This document shows positions 11,869 to 22,269 of a stretch of DNA of 64,000 bases, one piece after another; the first letter of the stretch is position 1, and each line of letters begins with the position of its first letter. The stretch spans positions 124,001-188,000 of the forward strand of contig CDRNVI010000026.1 of assembly GCA_977017575.1 (NCBI GenBank), in the 5' to 3' direction. Both the position numbers and the translations under genes were made by a program. The notes beneath the pieces were generated by a model, which made no database searches, was not told where the DNA came from, and saw nothing but the letters and a program-made list of their open reading frames with translations. Origin of the DNA: Paramoeba atlantica (Eukaryota; Discosea).

Positions 11869-13100
11869 CAGGGTTCGCAGAAACTATAAAACTATCAATA
11901 TAGTACTATATAGTTACTATAAACTTTTTTCGAAAACTATAAAAAACTATATTTTTTTGTTTCACATTTTAGGCACTCCGAAGCTCACCAACACGCCATA
12001 AATACACGGCGAGTTCATTTGTGTACGATTTTTCTTATTTTTAAACCCGAAAATTGATGCCCGAAATTAAAGTTACGAGGGGTAGTTTCTGCAAAGATTA
12101 TTTTATTGAACTGCTGCACACGGAGGGAAGTAAACAAGCGGTTGAATGTAACTTGTGTCAGGAGGGGACGTACCCCAGTCCCATCGCGTGGCCTTGACAG
12201 ATTGCCTTGTGCGAATCTTGCGTCCCGAACATCTTCTCACTGCATCGCTGTCGCCGCGCTTTGGCTGGAGCCACCGACGTTATGTCTTGGGACTGAATAA
12301 CTGCTGCTCACAATTCCATGAGTTTGAATAAATACAATCATATGAGTCTGAATAAAGTACGCGGTGTGTTGTCGAGTGGAGACAGTTTCTGTACCTTGTT
12401 GTTAATCCTTTCTTTCCCCGGCAACGGGCATACTCTTACTGTATTTTCATGCCCGTTGCCGGCCGGCACTAAGGTCGGAACTGTCCCTCTTGTCGCTGAA
12501 GCAGGGGACGCGCTTTCACCCCTTCACCCCTCCCCGACTCACTCCCCTGGAGTGAGTGTGCTTCCCCCTCTCGGCTTTTTTCGACTTGTCTTTTTCCTCT
12601 CCGAGAGGGCCATGCGTCACGGTGGCCTCCCTTGAGGACCACTAGGCGTGTCCTCCGCCGACGAGACTCGGTTCTCTGCACCTGGGGGTCGCCCAGCTCT
12701 CTGCACCTCGGCTCTGTCGCAGCTCTCTGCACCCGGATTGCCCCCGAAACTGTAATATGGGGATTACGCATCCGGCTCTCTGCACCTGGGACGCCAGCTC
12801 TCCGCACCCGCACACCTCCGGCGAGGACGAAACCTCACATGATCCACCCGTCGTATGCGGGATAAGGACATGGTGAGTAAATCTCTGCACTATAAGTGCA
12901 TGATAAAACAATTGTACTTCCTATCGTCACTCCTTTCGCATGCGTTTCATTGCTATTTCCGAGGAGATGACACACTAGTTGATGATATTTTTCGGCGGTG
13001 ATGGAATCGCGGGGAAGAGGGAGGATGTTTCGATAGCTATGTAACCCAGGATAAAGTGGACGAGGGAGGTTCTAAAAGCACCTTTAAACCACCACAAAAA
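11869..13100. mobile_element. hAT-type element, right-truncated copy with an internal insertion
   Basis: The left end CAGGGTTCGCAGAAAC and the next ~510 bp match the complete hAT-type element at 34880-35956. A further match resumes at 12912 and stops near 13100 inside a nested MITE end (13040-13098). The right end is missing. Between the two matching parts lies a 530-bp segment (12381-12912) absent from the other copy. The short ORF seen in the other copy (MPEIKVTRG...) is present at 12058, but a TGG has become TGA at about 12196, so it is not intact here. Confidence 0.75.
12381..12912 (+). mobile_element. Retroposon-like insertion beginning with a spliced-leader relic
   Basis: The segment begins ACAGTTTCTGTACCTTGTTG, the 3' half of the leader-like sequence seen at 59941-59972. 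It includes a 45-bp palindrome (12419-12463, arms CCGGCAACGGGCAT), several CTCTGCACC repeats, and a tail (12835-12905) resembling 41150-41232. It is absent from the sister hAT copy at 34880-35956, so it is probably an insertion. No clear target duplication or poly(A) is visible. The simplest reading is reverse transcription of a trans-spliced RNA with loss of the leader's 5' half. No ORF is convincing. Confidence 0.6.
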
Positions 13101-13107
13101 TTTGTTT

Positions 13108-13744
13108 GTAAGTCAAGGACTTTTGCATAAGTCAAGGACTTTTGTGGAACACCAAAGATTTTTTTTGATTTTCATTTTCCATGCGCCAAGCAAGCCCGGT
13201 CCGTGAGCTAGCTTATGAGTATACAGTATATAATAGTAGCGTAGCTCGCAAAGTAGTTTTTGGCAATATACTTTTTGAAGAATCTGCATGCCTGCACAAG
13301 GGGTGACCCTCGTAAAATGGGCGAAAACGGCGAAAAACGACCATTTTTCACGAAATTGCCCAAAAATGGTCATTTTTTGCGATTTTCAAGGGGTTACTCC
13401 TTATATGAAAACCGCTCATTCAAAGTTTTGTGAGTACACACGAACAGCTTAAGACCTAAAGAAGGCCTTATGTGATTCCTTTTCAACATTACGCACAGTA
13501 CAGAGATATCGTAAGGTCAACATCGCCGAAAAAAGTATTTTTTTGGCAAAATGTCATGCACATTGTTGCCTCCAAATATTCTCCCCAGGACCCAAACCAG
13601 GGGGTAATTCGGTAGTATAATGACAGATCTGTATGATGGTGCTATACATGAGTCGCAATGGACCAACTCATATAAAGGGGGTCCCTGCTAAAAATTGACT
13701 TCCGCAAAAGTCCTTGACTTATGCAAAAGTCCTTTACTTTGACC
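13108..13744 (-). mobile_element. Foldback-like element, subfamily GTCAAGGACTTTTGCATAA, copy 2 (inverted)
   Basis: This is the reverse complement of 8515-9153 with only scattered differences. Word arrays lie at 13108-13145 and 13700-13738. The high similarity suggests a recent duplication, or that the two copies pair and convert one another. Confidence 0.8.
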
Positions 13745-13749
13745 GTTTA

Positions 13750-13990
13750 CGCGTCTAGAGGCAAGGCCCAAGTGTGAGCGAAGCCCACTTCTACGAGCAA
13801 GGCCCCAGTTTGCGAGCAAGGCCCAACTGTGAGCGAAGCCCACTTCTGGAAGCATAAGCCCCCGTTTGCGAGCAAGGCCCAACTGTGAGCGTAGCCCTGG
13901 GACAAAATTATATTTTTTGGCGCGCTGGAGCGCGCGGGTCGCGAACTGAGAACCTATGTCTGCCGCTTCCGCAGGAGTGGCTGTATGACT
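13750..13990. repeat. GC-rich minisatellite
   Basis: A degenerate tandem repeat containing GCAAGGCCCAACTGTGAGCG and AAGCCCACTTCT in units of about 60 bp, roughly two full copies plus partial ones. A further partial unit (GTCTAGAGGCAAGGCCCAAC) is at 14007-14026. No gene. Confidence 0.6.
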
Positions 13991-14059
13991 TACTTTACGT
14001 GTCTAGAGGCAAGGCCCAACTGTCAGTGAATGAAGCATCCTGAAATATGCATGTCTCGT

Positions 14060-14230
14060 GAACCGTGTCATGAATCTCAAATAAGTGGATCAACTTGACT
14101 ATCGTTATGCGACTCAAAGTACATTCGCGCGCCACTTCCTGCAGAGACAGGCCTTGAATCACACCATACAAAACTTTGAGTGTATCCTTAATGCTTCTTT
14201 TCGTTTTGAAGTTAAACAAGGGTTCCATTG
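14060..14230 (-). pseudogene. Merlin-type transposase, possible helical-region fragment
   Basis: Within a minus-strand frame open from 14399 to 13995, the stretch KVLYGVIQGLSLQEVAREC followed by TLSRITIVKLIHLFE looks like the helix-turn-helix region of ISXO2/Merlin transposases, which read roughly ILxLIYxxAxGxSxxEVAxELxIS. KVLYG also matches the piece at 8031-8338. Neither the zinc ribbon upstream nor the DDE domain downstream is present. The N-terminal part of the open frame (YLFIYICLFIHIHV) is translated from simple A/T repeats and is not meaningful. Confidence 0.4.
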
Positions 14231-14399
14231 CACTGTAGCGCTCTCTGCATTCTACTGAATCCATATAAGGATAGAAATCCACGCCGAGGGGCTCCCTGGA
14301 AACATGTACATGAAAACATACATGTATATGAATAAACAAACATATATAAATAAACAAGTATGAATAATCCAATCTTACTCTCAAATTGTACCAAAACAT

Positions 14400-14998
14400 A
14401 TCGTAGATAATTCACACGCACAAACACAGATAAAAGGAAACACGCCTGCATAGAACAAAAACAATCAATGTCACGTTGTTAACGGGGTTCCCCCCCACCG
14501 GAACCCTCGGCCAACCTGCCCACACACACGTCACACAATCAAATATAAATGACAAAAGAAATGCCCATTCACATAGTAAGATTGCTTCAAACTTCCCAGA
14601 ACTCATAAAAGGATAACGATAGCAATAGATGACCAGTCCACTGCCACGCCCTCTACAAGCTCACACGAGCTAAACAGGTTACGCTTTCAACCTCTGCCCA
14701 TGCACCAACTTGGGACCTAGAAGTGTGGAGCAACTAGGCGTGGTGTACGGCCGTGTCAACAGTGACGCGGCTAAAAAACATTAAGGCGCTAATCGTAGAG
14801 TAAAGGAAACCTTTACTCATCTTTACCTCACATTGGGGAACCTTGCTTCCGAAAAGGAAACAAGGCGTGAGAATAAAGCCTGTTAACATCCATAACCTTC
14901 CAAAATTATAGGGACAACCTCCATACCCCAGGACCCCGTCAGCTTTTTTCTTTTTCTTTTTTTCTTGTCTTTTTTTTTGTATTTGGTGATCCTGTCCC
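14400..14998. other. No gene seen
   Basis: Nothing convincing. A run of A/G on the minus strand near 14942-14980 gives a lysine-rich translation. This is probably the 3' flank of the retroelement fossil that starts at 14999. Confidence 0.4.
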
Positions 14999-15550
14999 CT
15001 AGGGTTTTTCCTCAAAATGACTGTCTACCTTACCACTGTGATTATGATTAATGTATTTCTCGATCGTTCCTCTATATCTCTCCACCTTCTCCTTCTCAAC
15101 CTCCTTCCCACGACTGACAACATCCGCCGGGTTCTCATCCGTGGATATGTACGCTGCCTTCACGCAAATACCTTTCTCCTCTGTCAGTCGCAGGACTTCG
15201 CGCAATTCCATCGAAACCCCCTCTGACTTGGAGATCCTCCTGTTCAGTGCAGCCTGACAGGAGGTGTTATCAACAAAAACATCCAAGCAGGTTCCACGGG
15301 GGCAATGCGCGGAAAACTTCTCGAGGGCTAAGCGGACTGCTGCAGCTTCCGCACGATTCACCTCATACGAGGAGGACTCAGGCCACGCCTCTCCCGTAAT
15401 CAAAACCTCTCCGCTGTCTAAATACATAATCGCTCCCCATCCTTTCACCGAGGCATCGGTGTACAACCCCGTTCCAGTGGTTTTGGGACTATCCCCACAT
15501 TCATGTATATGAGAGAAAGGGCAAAAGAACGGTGTATTCGTGCAGATCTA

Positions 15551-18134
15551 GTTGAGGGTATCACCGGAAAAATGCTTGTAGACAAAACAAATATATAATA
15601 TTACCTTAAAAAGTACCCTGAAAAGTCAAAATTCCCTTTAAAAAATGAACTTTTCTGAGTATAATTTTTAGCAATGGTCTAAAAATATCATAAGACAAAG
15701 GTGTTTTAATATCGAATTTTATGTCCATCGGCAGCAATACACATTTCTAAACGTTTTTTAAATGTGTTATGCAACTTCTTGGCCGTCGCCCTACCCTCAA
15801 GAGAGAGAAAATAACTTTGAGACACTCTTTTTATCCCAGACGTGCGAGGAAACGTCTGGTTCTTTGCATGCCGAATTCTTGCCCAAAAGTTTTCAATGGG
15901 ATTTAGATCCGGGGAGTCTGCGGGCCACCGGAAAGGATTTACGTCCTCTACGCCAGACATGTACCGCAAACATTGTGCGTAATGTCCGGAAGCAACATGC
16001 CTTTTCCACCACAGCTGTGTCTTCTTACTCGTATGCGGCGAGGCTCCATCATCCATGTAAACCGCGGTGGGGTTTACCTCACAGTATCGAACCCACTCTG
16101 CATCAAGAATTTCGCGACGATAATATAGGCTCCCGAGTTTTAGTTGATCAGGAAGCGTTTCACGCTTTTCCCCAGGCTGCACAGGGCGGCTTATCTCGTT
16201 CGCATAAAAGGACGCGAAATTGTCACACCAGTGAAATATAAAATTGCCTTGATTGTCGATACCTCCCCATATCATGACCTTAATGGGGTGAAAGTCTCTG
16301 TTACGCGCAACTCGATCATATCGACTTTGCCAGGTAGACGTGGAAGAATCCCCTTCACAGACGAATGTCTCATCAGTAAAGACGAGTTTCTCAAAGAACT
16401 GGCCTTCAGTTCGTTCATTTTCTTGTAGCATCGCCTTACAAAAATTAACGCGGGCCTCCCGCTTGCGAGCAGTGAGATGCAAAGTTCGTTTTTTTGATCC
16501 ATAAGAATAGTCATAATAGTAAAGTAACGCACGCATTCTGTGGCGCGAAACCTGGATAGACCCCTCGCTTTGTTTTTCCATAGCCCTGCGTAGATAATTG
16601 AGGGAACGATGTACTGGATTCTCGGCCATAACGCGGGCAAAAAGTTTCTTCGCCTCGTCGGCGCTGCCCCACTCTGATATAGTTCGACGCACTGTCTCAA
16701 TTTTTTGGAGGCGCAGCGTGACATTTATAGATTGACCGTCAATTTTTCTAATCAAGCGACTGCACGTTTGCTTCGGCAAGATAAACATATAGCAAAGATC
16801 CGCTTGACAGAACAAACCTGTTTGATATAAACCTTTCAAAAGAAACAACCCAGATTCAGTTAAACTGCCAGGCTGTTTGAAAAGAACAGTTAGATAGCGT
16901 TTTCTTTCATTTTTCTTTTTCATCGGACGACCTCTTTTCTTTCCAACGCTTCGCTCTTTTTTTTCAAGCAGTGATGCGCGACGGAACTCGCTTACTATTT
17001 TAAGTGTTTTCTGCCGCTCGCACATTAAGTGATTGAAACGTTTTTTCAGGTCCTGACACTCTGTGCGAGCGCTTGCGTTGTCCCTTTTTAATGTTTCCAC
17101 TTTGATCTCCATTTCTGTTTTCCGCTTTTCGGTCTCCAAAAAGTCTTCCTTCTGCTTACTTCCACGCTTTTCAAGAGTCTTCACTTTGCGTTTAGTCTTG
17201 CAAAGTTTGTTGCGCAGCCTCTTGATAACTGCATCCTTGGCACTGATTTTTTTCTCCAAAGATTTTAATTGATCATCTCTTGGATCTGGAATTAACTGAT
17301 TGGTTGGTTGTTTGGAATCTGGTTCTTCCATTTCAGGGGGTAAACTATCAGAGAAGGTGTTGTCAACAGCTGGGTGGGATATATCGGAGCGAACGTCCTT
17401 AATATCACGTATCGCTTCCAACAGCTTGGCATCAAATCCTGGAGACAACGATCCACTTCTTTGAAAACGGTCTGGTGAAAAAGATGGAATGCGAGAGCGG
17501 GTCGAAGAGCAAACACGGCGTGCAGGAGAAAGTAAGAGAGGGGAAAGTGGGAGAGGGGAGGAAACGTTACTTTCGCTAGCAGAAGAATACGAAGATTCCG
17601 AAGAAGAATACGAAGATTCCGAAGAAGAAGAAGAATACGAAGATTCCGAGCCACTGGAAGTTGAGTAGCTGGATGAACTAGACAATACACGTACGTCGTC
17701 GTGCGGCGAATCATATCCTAGAGAAGCACACGAACCATTCGACGAAAAAGAAGACGATTCTTGTGATTCAGAGAAATCTGAGTCCATTTCATCTGATGGG
17801 TTCCAATCAGAATCATTTTCATCCGAAAGAGTGACCCCGCTCGACAGCTCTTCGCTATCGCTAGAATTCATATGTCGTTAAAGGAAAAAGATCGGGAGTA
17901 ATGTTAAAAACTGGTTAAATTTTCTCAATAATTCTTACGAAAACTCTAAAAGTCACATTAAATGCACAAAAAAGAGGATAAAATACAAATAATTAAAATA
18001 TTAGTCTTTTGCGCCTTTCGACACTATTTTTGCGGTCTTCTCTGTAGTAATGTGAGGAAGCCTGAAAAAAAATTATCAAAAAACAAGACGCGTAGCTCTC
18101 TAAAGGTTAGTCCCATTTTTGATGAACGGGGTTG
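15551..18134 (-). mobile_element. Large Tc1/mariner-type element nested in the retroelement
   Basis: The element is flanked by TA at 15549-15550 and 18135-18136. The right end reads inward CAACCCCGTTCATCAAAAATG. The same end, and part of the transposase N-terminal region, recur as a decayed copy at 42975-43300. The left end (GTTGAGGGTATCACC...AAAAATG) is only weakly similar to the right, so the terminal repeats are imperfect or the left boundary is off by some bases. It carries one long transposase gene. Confidence 0.75.
15706..17871 (-). CDS. Tc1/mariner-family transposase with long Ser-rich N-terminus (DD51E)
   Basis: This 721-residue protein starts at an ATG (17871) and is uninterrupted. 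Residues 1-140 are serine- and acid-rich with SSS/SESS runs. Residues about 200-300 look like a coiled coil with many K/E/R heptads. A basic stretch (KKRGRPMKKKNERKR, near 315) may be a nuclear signal or AT-hook. The HTH region follows, then the DDE domain: VFTDET (first Asp), YMDDGASPHT (second Asp) and SPDLNPIENFW (Glu). Counting from the second Asp of MDD to the Glu gives 51 residues, against 34 in Tc1, because of an insert around GHYAQCLRYMSGVEDVNPF. It should cut and paste its element; it appears intact and possibly active. Typical Tc1 transposases are about 340 residues. Confidence 0.85.
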   Translation of the reverse strand: MNSSDSEELSSGVTLSDENDSDWNPSDEMDSDFSESQESSSFSSNGSCASLGYDSPHDDVRVLSSSSSYSTSSGSESSYSSSSSESSYSSSESSYSSASESNVSSPLPLSPLLLSPARRVCSSTRSRIPSFSPDRFQRSGSLSPGFDAKLLEAIRDIKDVRSDISHPAVDNTFSDSLPPEMEEPDSKQPTNQLIPDPRDDQLKSLEKKISAKDAVIKRLRNKLCKTKRKVKTLEKRGSKQKEDFLETEKRKTEMEIKVETLKRDNASARTECQDLKKRFNHLMCERQKTLKIVSEFRRASLLEKKERSVGKKRGRPMKKKNERKRYLTVLFKQPGSLTESGLFLLKGLYQTGLFCQADLCYMFILPKQTCSRLIRKIDGQSINVTLRLQKIETVRRTISEWGSADEAKKLFARVMAENPVHRSLNYLRRAMEKQSEGSIQVSRHRMRALLYYYDYSYGSKKRTLHLTARKREARVNFCKAMLQENERTEGQFFEKLVFTDETFVCEGDSSTSTWQSRYDRVARNRDFHPIKVMIWGGIDNQGNFIFHWCDNFASFYANEISRPVQPGEKRETLPDQLKLGSLYYRREILDAEWVRYCEVNPTAVYMDDGASPHTSKKTQLWWKRHVASGHYAQCLRYMSGVEDVNPFRWPADSPDLNPIENFWARIRHAKNQTFPRTSGIKRVSQSYFLSLEGRATAKKLHNTFKKRLEMCIAADGHKIRY

Positions 18135-21100
18135 TAGAGACGATGCTTGTGTGGAACAACATCGGGATGGGGAGGTGGAGACCGTGGAACATTTTCCAGC
18201 AACTCGTTTCTCCACTCTGCTAGCATGGAGCGAGTGACGACAGGGAGTGCGACCGGACGGTCACATAACTTCGGGCAACGGTTCAACAAGTTGATACGCC
18301 GTTGCGCCACCTTCAAAGCGAAATAAAATCGCGGCATATTGAGTCGGAGAACTGCGGAGCCATAAATGAGGCTCCCCACCACCGCCTCTAGGTCAACAAA
18401 GGAAATGTTGAAGAAAGAGTCGGCTCGCAGTTTCCTGATCACTCGCGGTCCCAGGCAGACCGTATGCGCGTTATGGTCGAACGCCACCCCATTAAACACG
18501 TACTGTGCTACAGGGGGCTGACCCTGATCTTTAAAAAGACCGTTCGCCTTGTCGCAACGCTCGTCGATGAACTGAGCGTACGTGGTGGCCTCGGAGTTGG
18601 TTCCTGCAAACCGAACTCCGTCAACATAAACGTCGATAGCGCCTCGGTGAAACGAGTAGCGCTGAGAACAAATCGACGCCTCGCCAGCAATCGCGGCGGT
18701 AACAGTGTGCATAACCTCCGGTGCACACCTATGGCCCATCGGGAGGACGTTCATCTCATACACGTCTCCACTGTTCGTTCTAAGGCGGAATTTGGGCCGC
18801 GCCCTCTTTGGGATACCAATCTGGTAAAACCCCCACGTGAAGTCCCGCTTCACAGCCATCGGCTCGTGCGCCGTATTTGGAGGGATGATATAATGGGACC
18901 TTTGGTTCATATGCTTTAAGTCTGTCATTGTCGTCCCGTGTCCACGAAATAAACCTTCTGCGCTGATTGCCCTCATCATCGGTCTCCACAGCCGTGAAGG
19001 GAATCATGAACTGCATCGATGGGCGCTTTCTCAACTCCTGCACCTTATCTATGACGTCTCAGCTTCTTTAGAAGAAGTGGCGTGATTGGTAGCATCTGCC
19101 GCGTGGGTTCTAGCCCCCCTGCGCCTGCAGGGCCTTTACGTAGAGACTCAATGGGGTACCTTCGATTCCCATGAGCTCGAACAGAGTCCTCAATGCCCCT
19201 GCGTATCCCATGCGCGTCGAGGTAGCGAGAGGCAGAGTCTCCAGGAAGAGCACCGCGTTTGCAGGATTTGCGGTGATTCCCTTCGCCTGGCAATACTCGC
19301 GCAGGCGGAACCACAATCGCTCCCTTGTGGCCCACGTGGCCACCGCCCACATGGGCTGGAGCGCCTCGTTCATCTGGGTTGCACGTGGGTCCTCGGGGGG
19401 CATTTGAAGAATGGCCCCCAGTAACTCTTGGCGGCGTTTCCCGGGCGGTTGTATGGCGGCGGCTGTATGGCGGCGGTTACGGCGGGAACGGGGGTTCGGG
19501 GGAGAAGACGAGCCGGGAGGGAGACACTGCGGCGACGGAGGCGCATTGGCGAGGACTGGCACGGAGGAGTATTGCCACGCACGCGTGGCCGTCTTTCTCG
19601 TTGGCGGAGGAGCCGGGAGGGAGCGGGGGTAGGAATATCCACCCGTCGTCGCCTGGGACGACGGGCACGAGAAGTAACTGGGGTGGGGAGCATTTCCTAG
19701 TGGAAAGCCCGCGATGCGCCGTAACGGTTGGCGCCGCCCACCACCCCGCCGCGAAAATCCTGTTGCGGGGCGCGTTGGGTACGGAACTGCCCCCCCTGCT
19801 GTTGGGACGCTTGGGGGCAGTTCGATCCAAAACAGAAAGGTCCCTGGCTGCGTCGACGAGGAGCACGCTGCGCAGTCCGGCCCCTCAGTTGCTCGTCGAC
19901 CACAAGCTGACCGTAACGGTCCTGAGGGTCGTCGTCACGGTGCAACCGCTGTTGCACACGTTCGACAGCAACGCCCGCCGCAGCCCAATAATGGTTGCGA
20001 AGCTCTTCGATGATGAGAAGGGCTACGGCGAGGTTGTGCTTCTCGAGCCAAACCTCCGTATTGCGCGCAGCGTATACCCATTCAGTCAACATCTTGAACA
20101 GGCGCTCACGCTGCGGCGGAGGGTTGAAGCGTACCCCAAGCTGCGGAGCTTCGCGCAGCTCACGAATGAGTTCACGTGGCTTGAACAAATCATCCGTGTC
20201 GATCCACGGTTGCCAAGTAAGTAGGGGGAGAAGCTTTTCGGGTCCGTAACACGGACGCGTTCAAACGTGGGGATCAGATCTTCAACTGGTTTCCCACCCG
20301 GCATCTGCGCCCGAACATGGGCCAGTTCCAAGGAGTGGTAATTGATATCGGGATGGGGAAAACGGTAGGCTGTATTCGCGTCCCCATCCCATTCTGTAAA
20401 CAACTCAGTTGATTCCGGGTCATTAGGATGCGTCATATGCACCCGCCCTATATAGCCGTCTGCCGTAGGCCATCTCGGGGAAGAGACCATACAGCTTCGA
20501 CGGTGACCTCATAGCGTTTGCGCAGAAGGTCAATCACTTTCATGACAAACTCTTCCTTGCCTTGGCTGGTCATGATTCCTCGGGCATCAAGGCGTGAACG
20601 CTGAGGCACCTCGACGTGGTCAATGTCGAGGGCATCGTATCGACGAGGTGAACGGGAAGCCTCAACCTGGTCAGGGTTAAGGGTTCCCTTGCGACGTATC
20701 GGGACTTCCGGAGCATCGAGTGGAATGGGATAAGGGCTATTAAAGGAGCTTGCAGGAAGACTGGGGAGATTACTCAGGAGCGGGCTCGGCGGTTCGCGGG
20801 CGGGCCTCAACGCTCTACCAGATGGACGTACCTTCCGCCGCGCCGGGCCTGGGGTACGGGGAATCTGAGTAGGTTTCGCGGTTACCTGCAGAGCTGCCTG
20901 CGTGGGGAGAGGGGGAAGAGGGGGGCGAACGGGAGGGCACGACAGGGATTGGCGCTTAGAACGAGCAAAGGAAGAGGTCTCAATCGGTGTCGGTGCCCGG
21001 TCTCGTTTTGGGGAGCGATCACGGTCCTGGCTCGACTCCTGTGGAGCCCGCAAACGTTGGGATCTCATCGTATCACAAAAGCTTAAACGTAGTAGAAACA

Positions 21101-21144
21101 ACAACCTAACAAGGATATATAAGAAATAGTAAAATATCCATGCA

Positions 21145-22060
21145 ATTGCGGTGGTTGTAAAACTACCGCTCTACACTCGATTATTGAAAAAAAAGTGAAC
21201 AAAAACAGTGAAAATATAAAGAGGAACACAGTAATATAATAGAAGAAAAAAATATAAAAGGGGGCTCCGGTGGTCCAAAACTGAAAAAAAAATTTGAAAA
21301 AAATGGGGGGTCCATGAGGGGGGTCCAGGGGGGGGGTCCAGGGGGGGGGTCCAGGGGGGGGGGGGCATGGTCGAGCAAATTTTTTCGAAAAAATTAGTTT
21401 TCGAAAAAAAAACGCAGAAAGGGTAGCCGGGGTCTTGGCGCGCATTTTCCATCCCCCTACCCGGGGGTGACCCCCCCGCGTATCCGCAGGACGGGTCCGC
21501 CAAGTTGGGATTTTTTCGGAAAAAAATTTTTGAAAAAAATTTCAACTTGGCGAAAAAAATGACAAAAAAAATATTTTTCCAAAATCGTTTCCCCTATTGT
21601 ATTTTGATAGTTTGGGACCTACACTAGCTTTCTACGCAGTTGTTTTCGCAAGGTATCACTTCTTCGAACTGTGGTGCGCCCCCCAAAATGACCCATTTTT
21701 GACTAAAAAAGGTGAAAAAGTATTTTTCGGACCTAAAGGAGCATTTTTGTGTCGAAAGAATGGTATGGTTGGAGTCGCATTCTCTACCCAATACGTTCGG
21801 TAGGCTTTCATTCATGCCTGCGAGTGATTTCCCATGCGCAAATGTCGGATTTAGTGCTCTGAGAGCAAAAATATGCTAAAATGACCCCATTTGTACCCGA
21901 AATTCGGCTATTTTTCGCTATAATCTTTCCGTTTTCCAGGCTAAATTTTCTTTTTTAGGCTCTTCGTTAAACGCGGTGGTGGTTTTCAACTCGGAGAGCG
22001 TAGCATGAGTGACTTCTAAGTTGAAAACAACCACCGCGTTTAACGAAGAGCCTAAAAAAG
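21145..22060 (+). repeat. ~0.9-kb dispersed repeat with terminal palindrome, copy 2
   Basis: Direct copy of 9844-10731 with an expansion of GGGGGGGTCCAGG units at 21300-21365. The right terminal palindrome is at 21955-22056. It sits just upstream of the gag end of the retroelement fossil. Confidence 0.8.
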
Positions 22061-22269
22061 AAATTATAGAACACAAATCATAATTTGAAGAAATTATGTG
22101 CCCCGAAGGGCCAGCAGGCAAATACATAACAGCCCCTCGGCTAAATTTCAAAACGTGGACTATTAGTACCAGTATTCACCTTCATGCACACACATAATTT
22201 CTTTCGTGTCATGGTGCTTTATCTTATGGCACCACACTCGTTGTGCACCCAATTTGTGAGTGCTTCGGA

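Larger units (their letters stand above)
14999..21068 (-). mobile_element. Second tyrosine-recombinase-type (DIRS/VIPER-like) retroelement, fossil
   Basis: On the minus strand, in order: a proline- and arginine-rich gag-like N-terminal part (from an ATG at 21068), a gag-like continuation (about 20490-19690), a region resembling a recombinase N-terminal helical domain (about 19560-19045), reverse transcriptase (about 19043-18137), then RNase H (15466-14999, YTDASVKGWG and VDNTSCQAALN). An intact Tc1-type element separates RT from RNase H. The fossil looks broken, with several interruptions, and lacks a recognised recombinase catalytic domain, so the clade is uncertain. It differs clearly from the 2.3-7 kb element. 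Confidence 0.6.
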
